A stretch of 64,000 nt of DNA from Phycisphaeraceae bacterium. Lineage in GTDB: Bacteria; Planctomycetota; Phycisphaerae; Phycisphaerales; Phycisphaeraceae. Shown here piece by piece: positions 1 to 8,429 of the stretch. The translations under genes and the position numbers were made by a program. Location: assembly GCA_020851465.1 (NCBI GenBank), contig JADZCR010000001.1, forward strand, positions 248,001 to 312,000, given 5' to 3'. The notes beneath the pieces are model-generated. The model saw only the letters and a program-made list of their open reading frames with translations, made no database searches and was not told the DNA's origin. Positions within the stretch are counted from its first letter, which is position 1; every line of letters begins with the position of its first letter.

Positions 1-1532
1 TCATCACCAGAGTCTTCGCCGCCATCATCCAGATCGGCACCGGGATCATTGAGGTCGTCTCGTTTCGTTTCTTCGCCGATGGAGTCATCGGACTGATCAG
101 ACGGCTCTGTTGTAATACCTTCTTCCGAACCAAGCTCTTCGGTCGCCAAGATGTCATCAGTTTCAGCGGCATCGCCATGTTCGCGCTGCGGCACGTATCG
201 TCCCGGCAGTCCCGGTCGGACACGTGAGTCCTCGTATGCGAATGACAACCTCGCCACCAGTTGACTCCGCGGCGTCCCGCCACCCAAGGCGGCGGCATGC
301 GCATCAGGACCAAATATTTCCAGATGTGGAATGGGGGCGACATGCTGTTCGCGACGACCGACACCATCGGGCAGCTCAATTTCCGGCAGGTTTGTCAGGC
401 GGTAGAGACGATCGAGAAATCGCGGCACGTCGGCGGCGGGGACGCGGATCGGCGCAGAGCGGCCGCCATGTCGGTAATCATCACGGAATTGCCCCGCCCA
501 GCGTGCAGCACCACGGTCGTCAAAAGGCGCGACTTGGCCATCGTAGATCACAACGCCGTCAGCACCACTGACGATCAGGTCCGGGTCTTCAATGCTCGAC
601 CGCTCCTCGCCCGCGGGGCCGGTCCTTCGCAGCTCGGTTGTGACGACCAGCTCGTTCACTCCTTCAATGCCGATCATCCAAAGCACCCACGGCTCATCGC
701 CCCCCCAGCGGAGAGGCTCCGGTTCGCTCAAATCGCCGTCGAGAAAACACCGACCGGTATCGACCATGCGCTTGAGCAATGCTCGACCTGCGCCGCGAGG
801 CAAGCGGAAGGCATCGCGCATTGATTCGTTGCCGAAGTTTACGCGGATGTCTTCGGACTCAATCGGTGTAGCCCCCCAAACCAGCGCGCAGAGTTCGCGA
901 TCCGTTGAATCCTGTATTTCCTCAACACTGCCGCCAGTGATTTTGAGTCGTTTAAGGCGGCTCCAGCCGGTCTGAGTTGGGTCACGTTGTCGCAGCAGGA
1001 CGACAAGCCCGTTATAGCGAGAGGAAAGCTCGCTACTGAGTGAATAGCAGACCTGTGAGTGCATGATCGTCGGCGGTGCTGGAATCACGCCCTGGGATGC
1101 ACCGGAAACCGGCATGCGAAGCAGGCTGAGACGCCCAACCCATTCCGGTTCGCTGGCCGAGCTTGTCTTGGCTCCGCCGTCGCGTTTACGCGCCTTGGGC
1201 ACACGCAGGCTTGGCTGGTCTTCCTCATTGGCCAGCGTGCGTTGTTCGGAGACCGCAGCCTCCAGCGGGTTGTAATTCGCGTCAAGAATCGTCGCCCAAA
1301 TATGTTTGCAGTACGACCCGCCAGCAAAGAACGCACAATTACACTCGGCTGTAGCTGTGGACCCCTCTCCACGAATCACCACGGTATAGGTCTGTTTTCC
1401 TCGGACCTCGGCGCGGATCAACTCACCCTCTTGAGGAGGCATCCGCTTGACGCGACCCTCCGCCTGATATGCGCGGCCTCGCATACGAATGCCGCTTTGA
1501 AAATGAGGTGCCCAGATCTTGATTAACGACAT
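1..1532 (-). CDS. SWIM zinc-finger N-terminal part of a probable SNF2-family helicase (truncated by window edge)
   Basis: An open frame runs on the minus strand from an ATG at 1532 to base 1 without a stop, so only the first ~510 residues are seen. About residues 62-80 hold a SWIM zinc finger: CNC, then a short spacer, then CKH (pattern CxCxnCxH), starting TAECNCAFF and ending YCKHIW. The rest of the visible part is a globular region of unknown fold, ending in a strongly acidic Asp/Glu/Ser-rich linker (roughly residues 450-510). SWIM fingers at the N-terminus followed by an acidic hinge are typical of bacterial SNF2/HepA-like helicases. The helicase core would lie left of the window and is not seen, so the SNF2 assignment is an inference. 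Frame and amino-acid composition argue strongly against the small plus-strand frames over this stretch. Confidence 0.75.
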   Translation of the reverse strand, partial: MSLIKIWAPHFQSGIRMRGRAYQAEGRVKRMPPQEGELIRAEVRGKQTYTVVIRGEGSTATAECNCAFFAGGSYCKHIWATILDANYNPLEAAVSEQRTLANEEDQPSLRVPKARKRDGGAKTSSASEPEWVGRLSLLRMPVSGASQGVIPAPPTIMHSQVCYSLSSELSSRYNGLVVLLRQRDPTQTGWSRLKRLKITGGSVEEIQDSTDRELCALVWGATPIESEDIRVNFGNESMRDAFRLPRGAGRALLKRMVDTGRCFLDGDLSEPEPLRWGGDEPWVLWMIGIEGVNELVVTTELRRTGPAGEERSSIEDPDLIVSGADGVVIYDGQVAPFDDRGAARWAGQFRDDYRHGGRSAPIRVPAADVPRFLDRLYRLTNLPEIELPDGVGRREQHVAPIPHLEIFGPDAHAAALGGGTPRSQLVARLSFAYEDSRVRPGLPGRYVPQREHGDAAETDDILATEELGSEEGITTEPSDQSDDSIGEETKRDDLNDPGADLDDGGEDSGD

Positions 1533-1710
1533 CCCGCACTCCGCGCATGCAATAGGCCGAATTACTTAGCTTAGCGTGTTTGCTTTTTGAGGCAATCTCT
1601 AAGCAGAAATAACATCGTGTGCCGCCATACTGCTGGCCTTCACATGCAAATAATCCAGCCGTTGCTGTCGCGGTTCACCCCTGATCCATTTGCACCGTTA
1701 CCATGCCCTC

Positions 1711-2568
1711 ATGTCCCGCGAGCTGATCGTCCTCTGTCTGCTTGCTCTGACGTCATTGACCCTCATGCGGGTCAATGGCGTCCTTTCGCCACACGCCTTT
1801 GATCATTCTCCGCGGCGACAGACGAGGCTCGGACTGATCGATCTGTTCATCGGACTGTTGCTTGTTTTTGTTGGTATCTATCTCGCGCAGGGACTATTGC
1901 AATGGTTTGCGCCGCACCTCCTGGCCGGGGCTGAGACCTCAACCCTCTCGTCGGATGATCGAGTACGTCAGATGATTGTGATCCAGTTTTGTTCACAGGG
2001 CATCATTCTGCCTTGGTTGATAAGCCGAGCCGCCGCCCTGCCCGACGGCTTTCACGAATTGGGGCTTCTGCCCCGTCGCCCGCTGCGCGACATACGTTAC
2101 GGTCTCGTTGCGATGATCGCCGTATTGCCGCTCGTTGGCCTGTCACAATTTTCAATGCAGGTGATTGGCCGGCTCTTCAACCAACCCGCGCCGACGATCA
2201 ATCATGAAATGTTGCGGCTGATCGGCGACTCGTCTTCAACAACCACAGTTGTGCTCCTGACGCTTTCAGCAGCGGTACTGGCACCGATTTTTGAGGAAGC
2301 CCTGTTTCGCGGACTCTTTCAGTCGGTTCTTGTGGGACTCTTTGGCGGAAGGCGGTGGCCAGCGGTACTAACCGCTGCTCTGGTGTTTTCGCTGCTTCAT
2401 TTTGGACAGGTTACCTGGCATGCGCTGCCGGCACTTTTTATTTTGGGAGTCACGTTTGGGTGGGCCTATGAACGGACAGGAAGTCTGCTGACCGGAATCG
2501 TAGCGCACATGGGATTTAATGCCTTGAACCTAATCGTCGCGACGCAGATACAGCACCTGTCATCGTGA
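1711..2568 (+). CDS. CPBP-family intramembrane metalloprotease
   Basis: A 285-residue polytopic membrane protein of the CPBP (Abi, CAAX protease and bacteriocin-processing) family. Motif 1 EEALFRG (Glu195, Glu196, Arg200), motif 2 around HFGQ (His230) and motif 3 HMGFN (His266, Asn270) supply the expected metal and catalytic residues of the Rce1-like glutamate protease fold. About six to eight hydrophobic segments are spread along the chain. I chose the ATG at 1711; the frame also opens at an upstream TTG (1690), which adds seven unconvincing residues. The substrate cannot be told from sequence; in other bacteria these proteins handle peptide maturation or self-immunity. It lies just upstream of mtnA on the same strand (51 nt gap), so co-transcription is possible. 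Confidence 0.85.
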   Translation: MSRELIVLCLLALTSLTLMRVNGVLSPHAFDHSPRRQTRLGLIDLFIGLLLVFVGIYLAQGLLQWFAPHLLAGAETSTLSSDDRVRQMIVIQFCSQGIILPWLISRAAALPDGFHELGLLPRRPLRDIRYGLVAMIAVLPLVGLSQFSMQVIGRLFNQPAPTINHEMLRLIGDSSSTTTVVLLTLSAAVLAPIFEEALFRGLFQSVLVGLFGGRRWPAVLTAALVFSLLHFGQVTWHALPALFILGVTFGWAYERTGSLLTGIVAHMGFNALNLIVATQIQHLSS

Positions 2569-2619
2569 TTTCATCGACCGGATGTATTTGCGGCAGCCCG
2601 GAGCACTCATCTCGCTACC

Positions 2620-3675
2620 ATGTCTGCCATGCTTGCTCTCAAAACTCTTGAATGGATCGGTGACGCCCGCTCCGGTTTTCTGCGACTGCTGGACCAGACA
2701 CGGCTGCCGACGGAAGTGACTTATCTGGATTGCCATGACGTGCAAAGCGTGTGGGATGCGATCAAGCGTCTCAGCGTCCGCGGTGCGCCGGCTATTGGTG
2801 TCGCGGCGGCGTATGGCTGCGTCATCGGTTCTCAACATGGAAACCTCGTTTCCGCTGCCGATCACCTTGCCGCCTCACGGCCGACGGCCGTCAATCTCTT
2901 CTGGGCCGTAGATCGCATGAAGCGTGCCGCAGCACAACCGGGTACCACGCCAGAATCTCTCCTCGCAGAAGCAAAGCTGATTCACCATGAAGACGTCGAG
3001 ATGTGCAAGCGCATTGGAGGGTATGGCCTGCCGCTCATCAAAGAACTATCCGGTCGCTTGAAAAACGCATCAGCCGTTCCTGGAGTTCTCACTCACTGCA
3101 ATGCGGGTGCGCTGGCGACAGCGGGCATCGGCACCGCCACCGCGCCGATGTATCTGGCAAAGCAGGCGGGAATACCTTTTGCCGTCTTTGCCGACGAGAC
3201 CCGACCTCTGCTCCAGGGTGCCCGACTCACCGCATTTGAGTTACAGGCCGCAGACATCGACGTGACCCTCATCTGCGATGACATGGCGGCACACACGATG
3301 CGAAATGGACGGATTCAGATGGTTATCACGGGAGCGGACCGCATAGCTGCTAACGGTGATGCTGCCAACAAAATCGGCACCTATAATCTGGCCGTCCTCG
3401 CCCATCACCACAGCATCCCGTTTTACGTCGCAGCCCCGACTTCCACTTTTGATCTTGCCACTCCCGACGGCAGCCACATCCCGATCGAAGAACGCGCCGC
3501 TGAGGAAATTACGGAAGGCTTTGGCAAACGCACAGCACCGATTGGAATCAAGACGTTCAGCCCGGCATTTGACGTGACGCCCAGCGAACTGATCACCGCC
3601 TTGATTACCGATCGCGGATTGATTCAACCGGTAAACACTCAAAATGTTGCGCGAGTTTTAACCTTGCGCGGTTAA
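2620..3675 (+). CDS. mtnA: S-methyl-5-thioribose-1-phosphate isomerase
   Basis: Isomerises 5-methylthioribose-1-phosphate to 5-methylthioribulose-1-phosphate in the methionine salvage pathway. It is 351 residues, the usual length, and belongs to the eIF2B-alpha-related family. Visible signatures are RGAPAIG (residues 54-60), THCNAGALAT with Cys160, and GADRIAANGD with Asp240. Cys160 and Asp240 fall at exactly the numbers of the catalytic Cys/Asp pair of the Bacillus subtilis enzyme, so it should be active. The start at 2620 (MSAM) is followed by another ATG at 2629; either could be used. No other methionine-salvage gene is visible nearby, so the rest of the pathway must be encoded elsewhere. 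The redoxin-TPR gene follows after only 9 nt. Confidence 0.95.
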   Translation: MSAMLALKTLEWIGDARSGFLRLLDQTRLPTEVTYLDCHDVQSVWDAIKRLSVRGAPAIGVAAAYGCVIGSQHGNLVSAADHLAASRPTAVNLFWAVDRMKRAAAQPGTTPESLLAEAKLIHHEDVEMCKRIGGYGLPLIKELSGRLKNASAVPGVLTHCNAGALATAGIGTATAPMYLAKQAGIPFAVFADETRPLLQGARLTAFELQAADIDVTLICDDMAAHTMRNGRIQMVITGADRIAANGDAANKIGTYNLAVLAHHHSIPFYVAAPTSTFDLATPDGSHIPIEERAAEEITEGFGKRTAPIGIKTFSPAFDVTPSELITALITDRGLIQPVNTQNVARVLTLRG

Positions 3676-3684
3676 ACTACTCTT

Positions 3685-4866
3685 GTGAATCGCATCCTGC
3701 TCTATTACGTCGCTGTCATTGTGTTTGTCCTGGGCGTTGCTTTACCTGCCCTGGCTTATGAGGTTGGCGACACGCCGAAGTTCGAGTTCAAATCCCTCGA
3801 CGACAAGACGATTTCACCCGAAACTCTCAAGGGTTATGTTGTCGTCATCAACTTCTGGGACAGCACGGACGACTACACCGACCATCAAGCAGAGAACTTC
3901 GTCCCTCAATATGAAGCGTTGATACGACAGGGAGTTTATTTTGTCGGCTACAACATTGATCGAGACGTAAAGAACTGCAACGCAGTGCGGCGAGAGAAGA
4001 AATTCACCTGGCCACAGATCTCTGATACCCGCGGATTTCAGAGTCCGGTCATAAGTCAATGGGGCATCATCAAGCCGCCGCCATATTCGTTCGTCCTTTC
4101 GCCCAAGGGTGAAGTCGTCTGGCACGGCCACACGTCCGCGCTGACAGGCAATGTTGAAGCCGCCCTGAAAAAGACGCCGCCGCAACTCGACCGAAAAATG
4201 TGGATTGAGTTGAGCGTCCGGCAACTCAAGGAAATCCATCGTCTGCTTGATGCAAATAAGGAAAAACAGGACTACCGCCAGCCGCTGGCGTTGCTGGGCA
4301 CGATCCAGCAGCCGGTCTGGGATGATCCTGCGGTGCAGGCTCTTTCCAGAAAAATCCTGCCTTTTTTTGACTCGAAAAAGCAGGATGACCAGTGGTCGCT
4401 GGCTACCTACCTCGACGCCTATGCGGGAGGGAAAAAATCGCTCGAGGCGATGCGGGCTTCACTGACCAAGGCACCATCCAGCCAACCCGCGTCTAAGACC
4501 TCCGCAGCAGACAAGCGAGAAGACTATGCGAATCAGCGTCTCGCCGCGGCAGACCGATACCGCGAAACTGAAAAACATCCACAGGCATATCGCGCTTACA
4601 AACAAATCGTCAAGATTTACGCTGGCACCGCTGCAAGCAAAGCCGCTGCTGAACAGGTCAAAAAATATGAGGCTGATGAAAAATTCATGGCCGACCTGAA
4701 ACAGCTTGAGATGGAACAGGACGCCAAGGCCATGCTCAGTGAAGCAGCCGGCTACCGCAGCGCGAAGCGTGAAGACCTGGCGATAGAAACCTACAAAAAA
4801 GTCATCGAAACGTATCCGGACACGGAATGGGCGAAGGAGGCCAAAAAAGCACTGGAAGAAAAGTAG
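3685..4866 (+). CDS. Secreted redoxin-fold protein with C-terminal TPR-like repeats, lacking the CxxC active site
   Basis: A 393-residue protein starting at a GTG 9 nt after mtnA. Residues 1-24 form a signal peptide ending PALA before YEVGD. Residues about 26-165 resemble the AhpC/TSA-TlpA thioredoxin-like domain (strand VVVINFW, then the active-site loop), but where TlpA proteins have a WCxxC the sequence reads WDSTDDYT (residues 58-65), so the redox cysteines are gone. Residues about 283-390 carry two or three TPR-like helical hairpins similar to those of BamD/YbgF-type periplasmic proteins. A scaffolding or binding role in the periplasm is more likely than disulfide exchange. The exact function is unknown. 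Confidence 0.75.
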   Translation: MNRILLYYVAVIVFVLGVALPALAYEVGDTPKFEFKSLDDKTISPETLKGYVVVINFWDSTDDYTDHQAENFVPQYEALIRQGVYFVGYNIDRDVKNCNAVRREKKFTWPQISDTRGFQSPVISQWGIIKPPPYSFVLSPKGEVVWHGHTSALTGNVEAALKKTPPQLDRKMWIELSVRQLKEIHRLLDANKEKQDYRQPLALLGTIQQPVWDDPAVQALSRKILPFFDSKKQDDQWSLATYLDAYAGGKKSLEAMRASLTKAPSSQPASKTSAADKREDYANQRLAAADRYRETEKHPQAYRAYKQIVKIYAGTAASKAAAEQVKKYEADEKFMADLKQLEMEQDAKAMLSEAAGYRSAKREDLAIETYKKVIETYPDTEWAKEAKKALEEK

Positions 4867-4954
4867 TCCGCCAGTTTTTACCGTCCATCCTGCTCTACCG
4901 TTACCGTGCCGAGTGTTGCAGCCTCACTCAATTTAGTCTTGTGAAAGATTAGAT

Positions 4955-5992
4955 ATGGAAGCTCTCGTCCTCGAAGAAACGAAAAAACTCACACTGCGTG
5001 ACATACGACTTGCTGAGCCGCTCGGCCCGCGCGACGTGAGGATCAAGATTCACACCGTCGGCATCTGCGGCAGCGATGTCCACTACTACCAGCACGGTCG
5101 AATCGGCCCGTTTGTTGTACGAGAGCCGATGATCCTGGGACATGAAGCCGCGGGCACGATCACAGAGGTCGGCCATGATGTGAAACACCTCAAGGAAGGC
5201 GATCGTGTCTGCATGGAGCCGGGTATTCCCGATCCCGCATCAAAAGCATCGCGGCTGGGCATGTACAACCTCGACCCTGCGGTACGATTCTGGGCGACGC
5301 CGCCGGTGCATGGCGTTCTCCGGCCGTCGGTTGTTCATCCCGCGGATTTCACCTTCAAATTGCCGGACAACGTCAGCTTTGCCGAGGGCGCAATGGTCGA
5401 ACCGCTGGCGGTCGGCATGCACGCGGCTAATAAAGCGCAGATTAAGCCCGGCGATATCGCCGTGGTGATCGGCGCGGGGCCTATCGGCATGGTGACGACT
5501 CTGGCGGCTCTTGCGGCAGGATGCAGCCGCATTTACATCGCTGATGTGCAACAACCCAAGCTCGCGCTGGCGCAATCACTGGTGCCAGGCGCGGTGATCC
5601 CGGTCAACGTCAAGTCACAGAATCTCACGCAGATTCTGCGAGAAGCTACCGACGGCTGGGGTGCAGATATCGTGTTTGAAGCCAGCGGCAACGCCAAAGC
5701 AGCCAGCGGCGTCTTCGATCCGCTGGCGCCGGGCGGAAAGGTTGTTTTCATCGGCATGCCCGGCGAGCCGGTCGCGCTCGACGTGGTTGCCGCTCAAGTA
5801 AAGGAAGCAAGGATCGAAACCATCTTCCGATACGCCCATGTCTATCCGCGAGCACTGGCACTCATGGGTAGCGGAAAAATCAATCTCAAGCCGCTGATCA
5901 CGAATCGTTTTCGCTTTGATGAGAGCGTGAAGGCGTTTGACTTCGCCTGCCACATGCCGGCAGATGCTGTGAAGGCGCAGATCGAGCTGTAG
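4955..5992 (+). CDS. Zinc-dependent polyol dehydrogenase (sorbitol/xylitol dehydrogenase type)
   Basis: A 345-residue medium-chain dehydrogenase of the sorbitol/xylitol dehydrogenase group, which oxidises a polyol at C2 with NAD+. The N-terminal catalytic domain shows [10 protein letters not shown] (Cys38), GHEAAG (His63, Glu64) and a VEPLAVG segment (Glu149), the usual catalytic zinc surroundings. The Rossmann domain has GAGPIG at 173-178. The loop that in many relatives carries four structural-zinc cysteines (here [19 protein letters not shown], about residues 88-106) contains none, as in animal sorbitol dehydrogenase. The nearby short-chain dehydrogenase resembling L-xylulose reductase (6315-7070) suggests that the pair interconverts L-xylulose, xylitol and D-xylulose. 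Substrate remains an inference. Confidence 0.85.
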   Translation: MEALVLEETKKLTLRDIRLAEPLGPRDVRIKIHTVGICGSDVHYYQHGRIGPFVVREPMILGHEAAGTITEVGHDVKHLKEGDRVCMEPGIPDPASKASRLGMYNLDPAVRFWATPPVHGVLRPSVVHPADFTFKLPDNVSFAEGAMVEPLAVGMHAANKAQIKPGDIAVVIGAGPIGMVTTLAALAAGCSRIYIADVQQPKLALAQSLVPGAVIPVNVKSQNLTQILREATDGWGADIVFEASGNAKAASGVFDPLAPGGKVVFIGMPGEPVALDVVAAQVKEARIETIFRYAHVYPRALALMGSGKINLKPLITNRFRFDESVKAFDFACHMPADAVKAQIEL

Positions 5993-6056
5993 ATCAACCG
6001 ACGCATGCGGTTCCGGGCTTGGTGCGCCGACCGCATGCGATTTCACAGAGGTTTTT

Positions 6057-6239
6057 ATGCCATTTGGATACGGTATTGGCGCGCTAGCCGTCCTGATTCT
6101 CGACATTTATTGCATCTATCTCCTTATCACCAGCGGAGGCGATCCGGCCAAAAGACTTATTTGGATCCTCGTGATACTGCTTCTGCCGCTGTTGGGTGCC
6201 GTCCTGTATTTGCTGATCGGGCGGCGCACGGGAGCTTGA
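6057..6239 (+). CDS. Small PLDc_N-type membrane protein
   Basis: A 60-residue protein with two hydrophobic helices (about residues 5-25 and 33-54) separated by a short loop containing GGDPAKRLIWI. This is the pattern of the phospholipase D-nuclease N-terminal (PLDc_N) domain, which often occurs alone as a tiny membrane protein and also at the N-terminus of cardiolipin synthases. No phospholipase catalytic HKD motif is present, so it is not an enzyme by itself. A purine-rich stretch (agagg) lies about 6 nt before the ATG. It sits between the polyol dehydrogenase and the SDR gene on the same strand. Confidence 0.7.
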   Translation: MPFGYGIGALAVLILDIYCIYLLITSGGDPAKRLIWILVILLLPLLGAVLYLLIGRRTGA

Positions 6240-6314
6240 TAACACGCTTGCCCTGATGGGTACGTGTAAGGTCGCATCAAACCGTACCCTGCGGTAATCG
6301 GTGATAATAGTTTT

Positions 6315-7070
6315 ATGGACATTAACTTCTCAGGCAAAACCATCATCGTCACCGGGGCAGGTAAAGGCATCGGACGCGAGATCACGCAGTTTCTCACTAA
6401 GTGCGGCGGGAAGGTAGTCGCGGTCAGCCGCACGCAGGACGATCTTGACTCGCTTAGAAAAGAGTGCGGTTGCGAGGTGATCCAGGCCGATCTCGCCGAT
6501 GCATCACAGACAAAATCGGCAGCCGCAAAGGCGGTCGGCAGGGCTGGTGGCGTGGATCTGCTCGTGAATAATGCGGGGATCTCCCTGCCGCAAGCCTTTC
6601 TTGAGACAACGCCGGATGCCTTCGACAAGACGATGGCGGTGAATGTTCGCGCAGCCATGATCTTTGCGCAAGCCTACGCCAAACATGTCATCGAATCAGG
6701 CAAAGCCAAGTCGCGAACCTGCGCAATCGTGAATCTTTCCAGCCAAGCCTCCAAGGCCGCGTTGGCTGACCATGCCGCTTACTGCGCGAGCAAAGGCGCG
6801 CTCGACATGCTCAGCGCCGTGATGGCTCTGGAACTGGGAAAGCACCAGATCCGTGTGAACTGCGTGAATCCGACCGTGACTCTCACGCCGATGGGTGAAA
6901 TGGCCTGGGGTGATCCTCAGAAATCCGGTCCGATGCTTGCAAAGATCCCGCTCGGCAGGTTTGCTTATCCCAAAGATGTCGCCCATGCGGTGGCGTATCT
7001 GCTCAGTGAACATGCGGACATGATTCACGGCGTGACGCTGCCGATTGATGGCGGATTTTTGGCGACGTAA
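6315..7070 (+). CDS. Short-chain dehydrogenase/reductase resembling L-xylulose (dicarbonyl) reductase
   Basis: A 251-residue classical SDR. The cofactor loop TGAGKGIG is at 13-20, NNAG at 85-88, and the catalytic Ser143-Tyr156-Lys160 triad has the same Ser-to-Tyr spacing (13) as mammalian L-xylulose reductase. The C-terminal stretch VNCVNPTVTLTPMG followed by IPLGRFA is the part that most resembles the DCXR family, where the segment after the active site reads VNPTV. The family reduces L-xylulose to xylitol with NADPH, or other dicarbonyls. The xylitol/sorbitol dehydrogenase about 320 nt upstream fits a shared pentose/pentitol route. SDR specificity is hard to predict, so the DCXR label is tentative; membership of the SDR family is certain. 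Confidence 0.85.
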   Translation: MDINFSGKTIIVTGAGKGIGREITQFLTKCGGKVVAVSRTQDDLDSLRKECGCEVIQADLADASQTKSAAAKAVGRAGGVDLLVNNAGISLPQAFLETTPDAFDKTMAVNVRAAMIFAQAYAKHVIESGKAKSRTCAIVNLSSQASKAALADHAAYCASKGALDMLSAVMALELGKHQIRVNCVNPTVTLTPMGEMAWGDPQKSGPMLAKIPLGRFAYPKDVAHAVAYLLSEHADMIHGVTLPIDGGFLAT

Positions 7071-7103
7071 TACACGAACCCGTAGCCGGCTCATCAATCG
7101 AAA

Positions 7104-8327
7104 TTAGACGGTTCGCACTAGTCGCACAAAGGACTCCGGCTCCATCAACCTGGTTTCCAGAAACTTCGCCAGCGGCTGATTCAGAATCGGCAGTTTGCCG
7201 TAACTGTGTTCGATCGCCATCACCGCGTAATCCACGTCGTCTTCGTTGACTTCGCTACTGCCGCGATTACCCGCGCTGTATTTGGCGACGGCAACAACAA
7301 GCGGATAAAGCAGTGCCAGCGAGCGCAGGCCCGCGAGGAAGTCGCGGCCGCCATTCGCTGGGCCCATGAACTGCATCGAACCGAGCTTCGCACGGACCAT
7401 GCGCCAGTGCAGCAACATCACGGCAGAATCGGTAAGTCTGATTTCGTCACGAAAAAGGCGAGCTTTTACCAACTTTCCCTCGCGGTGACCTGCGCCCAGA
7501 TCACGCAAGCTGCCGCGTCCAAGGATTACTTTGGTCGTTCCAATCGCTCGACTCAATCGAGAAGCGTGTCCCTTCATAATGTCTTCATCTCGTCGCAAGG
7601 TCATCGCCAATAATGCGCGGAATGCGAGATGTCCTCCCGCGCCAAGCCGCCGTGCTGCGCCGGACGACAGTAATTCGACCCGTTCTTTCAACATCGGAAA
7701 AGCGTTACCCAGTACGGCGCGATCCAGTTCGTTGACTTTCAAACTCGGTAGCCAGCCAGCCAGAAGAAATAGAAAGATTGCGCGCTGGTCGTCACGTTCA
7801 AAGGCGCCGAGCAACATGCCGGCAAATTCTGTAATCGCTTCGATTTGCTCCCTGTGTAGATAGCTGCGTGTCTTCTCGTCGAATCCCTCCTGCGGCAAAT
7901 TGAGTTCTCGTGCGTAGCGTTCCAATTCACCGCGTCGCTCCTCCAGGGATATGCCGCGATTTTTTCTCACGCTGGGGCAGTAAAACCGTGTCGTGACGGA
8001 TGCTTCATTGCGGAATGTTGGCGTGATGTGAAACGGAAACAGCCGACATCCCAGCGGTTTGGCGGATTCGCCGAACTTTTCATGAATTCGGCAGCGATTG
8101 GTGGCTTCATCGAGGAATACACACGCCCCGCTTACACGATGGGCGAGCACCGTCTTGCCTGCAAATTGATCGAGTACGTCCGCACCGTGTAACGCATCAT
8201 TCGCCGGCCAGGACATTGCACGTATTTTTTCGAGGTCGGCTGGTAGTAGCTCAACATGCCATCCCCGGCAGCAGTTACCGCAGGAATGACACGAAAACCG
8301 TTCGGTCGCCAGAACGCGAAGCTTCAT
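7104..8327 (-). CDS. YkgJ/FliB-like cysteine-cluster protein
   Basis: A 407-residue protein beginning with a cysteine cluster: CHSCGNCC at residues 13-20, further Cys in GACVF and NRCRIHE, then a GCRLFPFHI segment and a Cys in FYCPSV. This is the YkgJ (zinc- or iron-chelating) signature, CxxCxxCC followed by spaced cysteines, which probably holds a metal or Fe-S cluster. The same module starts the flagellin lysine N-methylase family, which is also about 400 residues long. No flagellar gene is in the window, so a methylase role is only a possibility. It starts at an ATG at 8327 and is flanked by a convergent SDR gene and by ribBA upstream on its own strand. Confidence 0.75.
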   Translation of the reverse strand: MKLRVLATERFSCHSCGNCCRGWHVELLPADLEKIRAMSWPANDALHGADVLDQFAGKTVLAHRVSGACVFLDEATNRCRIHEKFGESAKPLGCRLFPFHITPTFRNEASVTTRFYCPSVRKNRGISLEERRGELERYARELNLPQEGFDEKTRSYLHREQIEAITEFAGMLLGAFERDDQRAIFLFLLAGWLPSLKVNELDRAVLGNAFPMLKERVELLSSGAARRLGAGGHLAFRALLAMTLRRDEDIMKGHASRLSRAIGTTKVILGRGSLRDLGAGHREGKLVKARLFRDEIRLTDSAVMLLHWRMVRAKLGSMQFMGPANGGRDFLAGLRSLALLYPLVVAVAKYSAGNRGSSEVNEDDVDYAVMAIEHSYGKLPILNQPLAKFLETRLMEPESFVRLVRTV

Positions 8328-8429
8328 TGGATGGAGATTTTAGACACAGGGCAATCCATAGAGGCATGAACATCGACGCAACTTTGCAGTGAATAATACT
8401 CTTGCTGAGAGTACGCCCTGACGGCTAAT

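Noticed and set aside
224..1526. Several plus-strand open frames at the left edge
   Set aside because: They are shadows of the minus-strand SWIM protein, which has a recognisable zinc finger and no stop.
6258..6289. Inverted repeat gggtacg/cgtaccc upstream of the SDR gene
   Set aside because: 7-bp arms with an 18-nt loop and no T run; could be an operator or chance, not enough to call.
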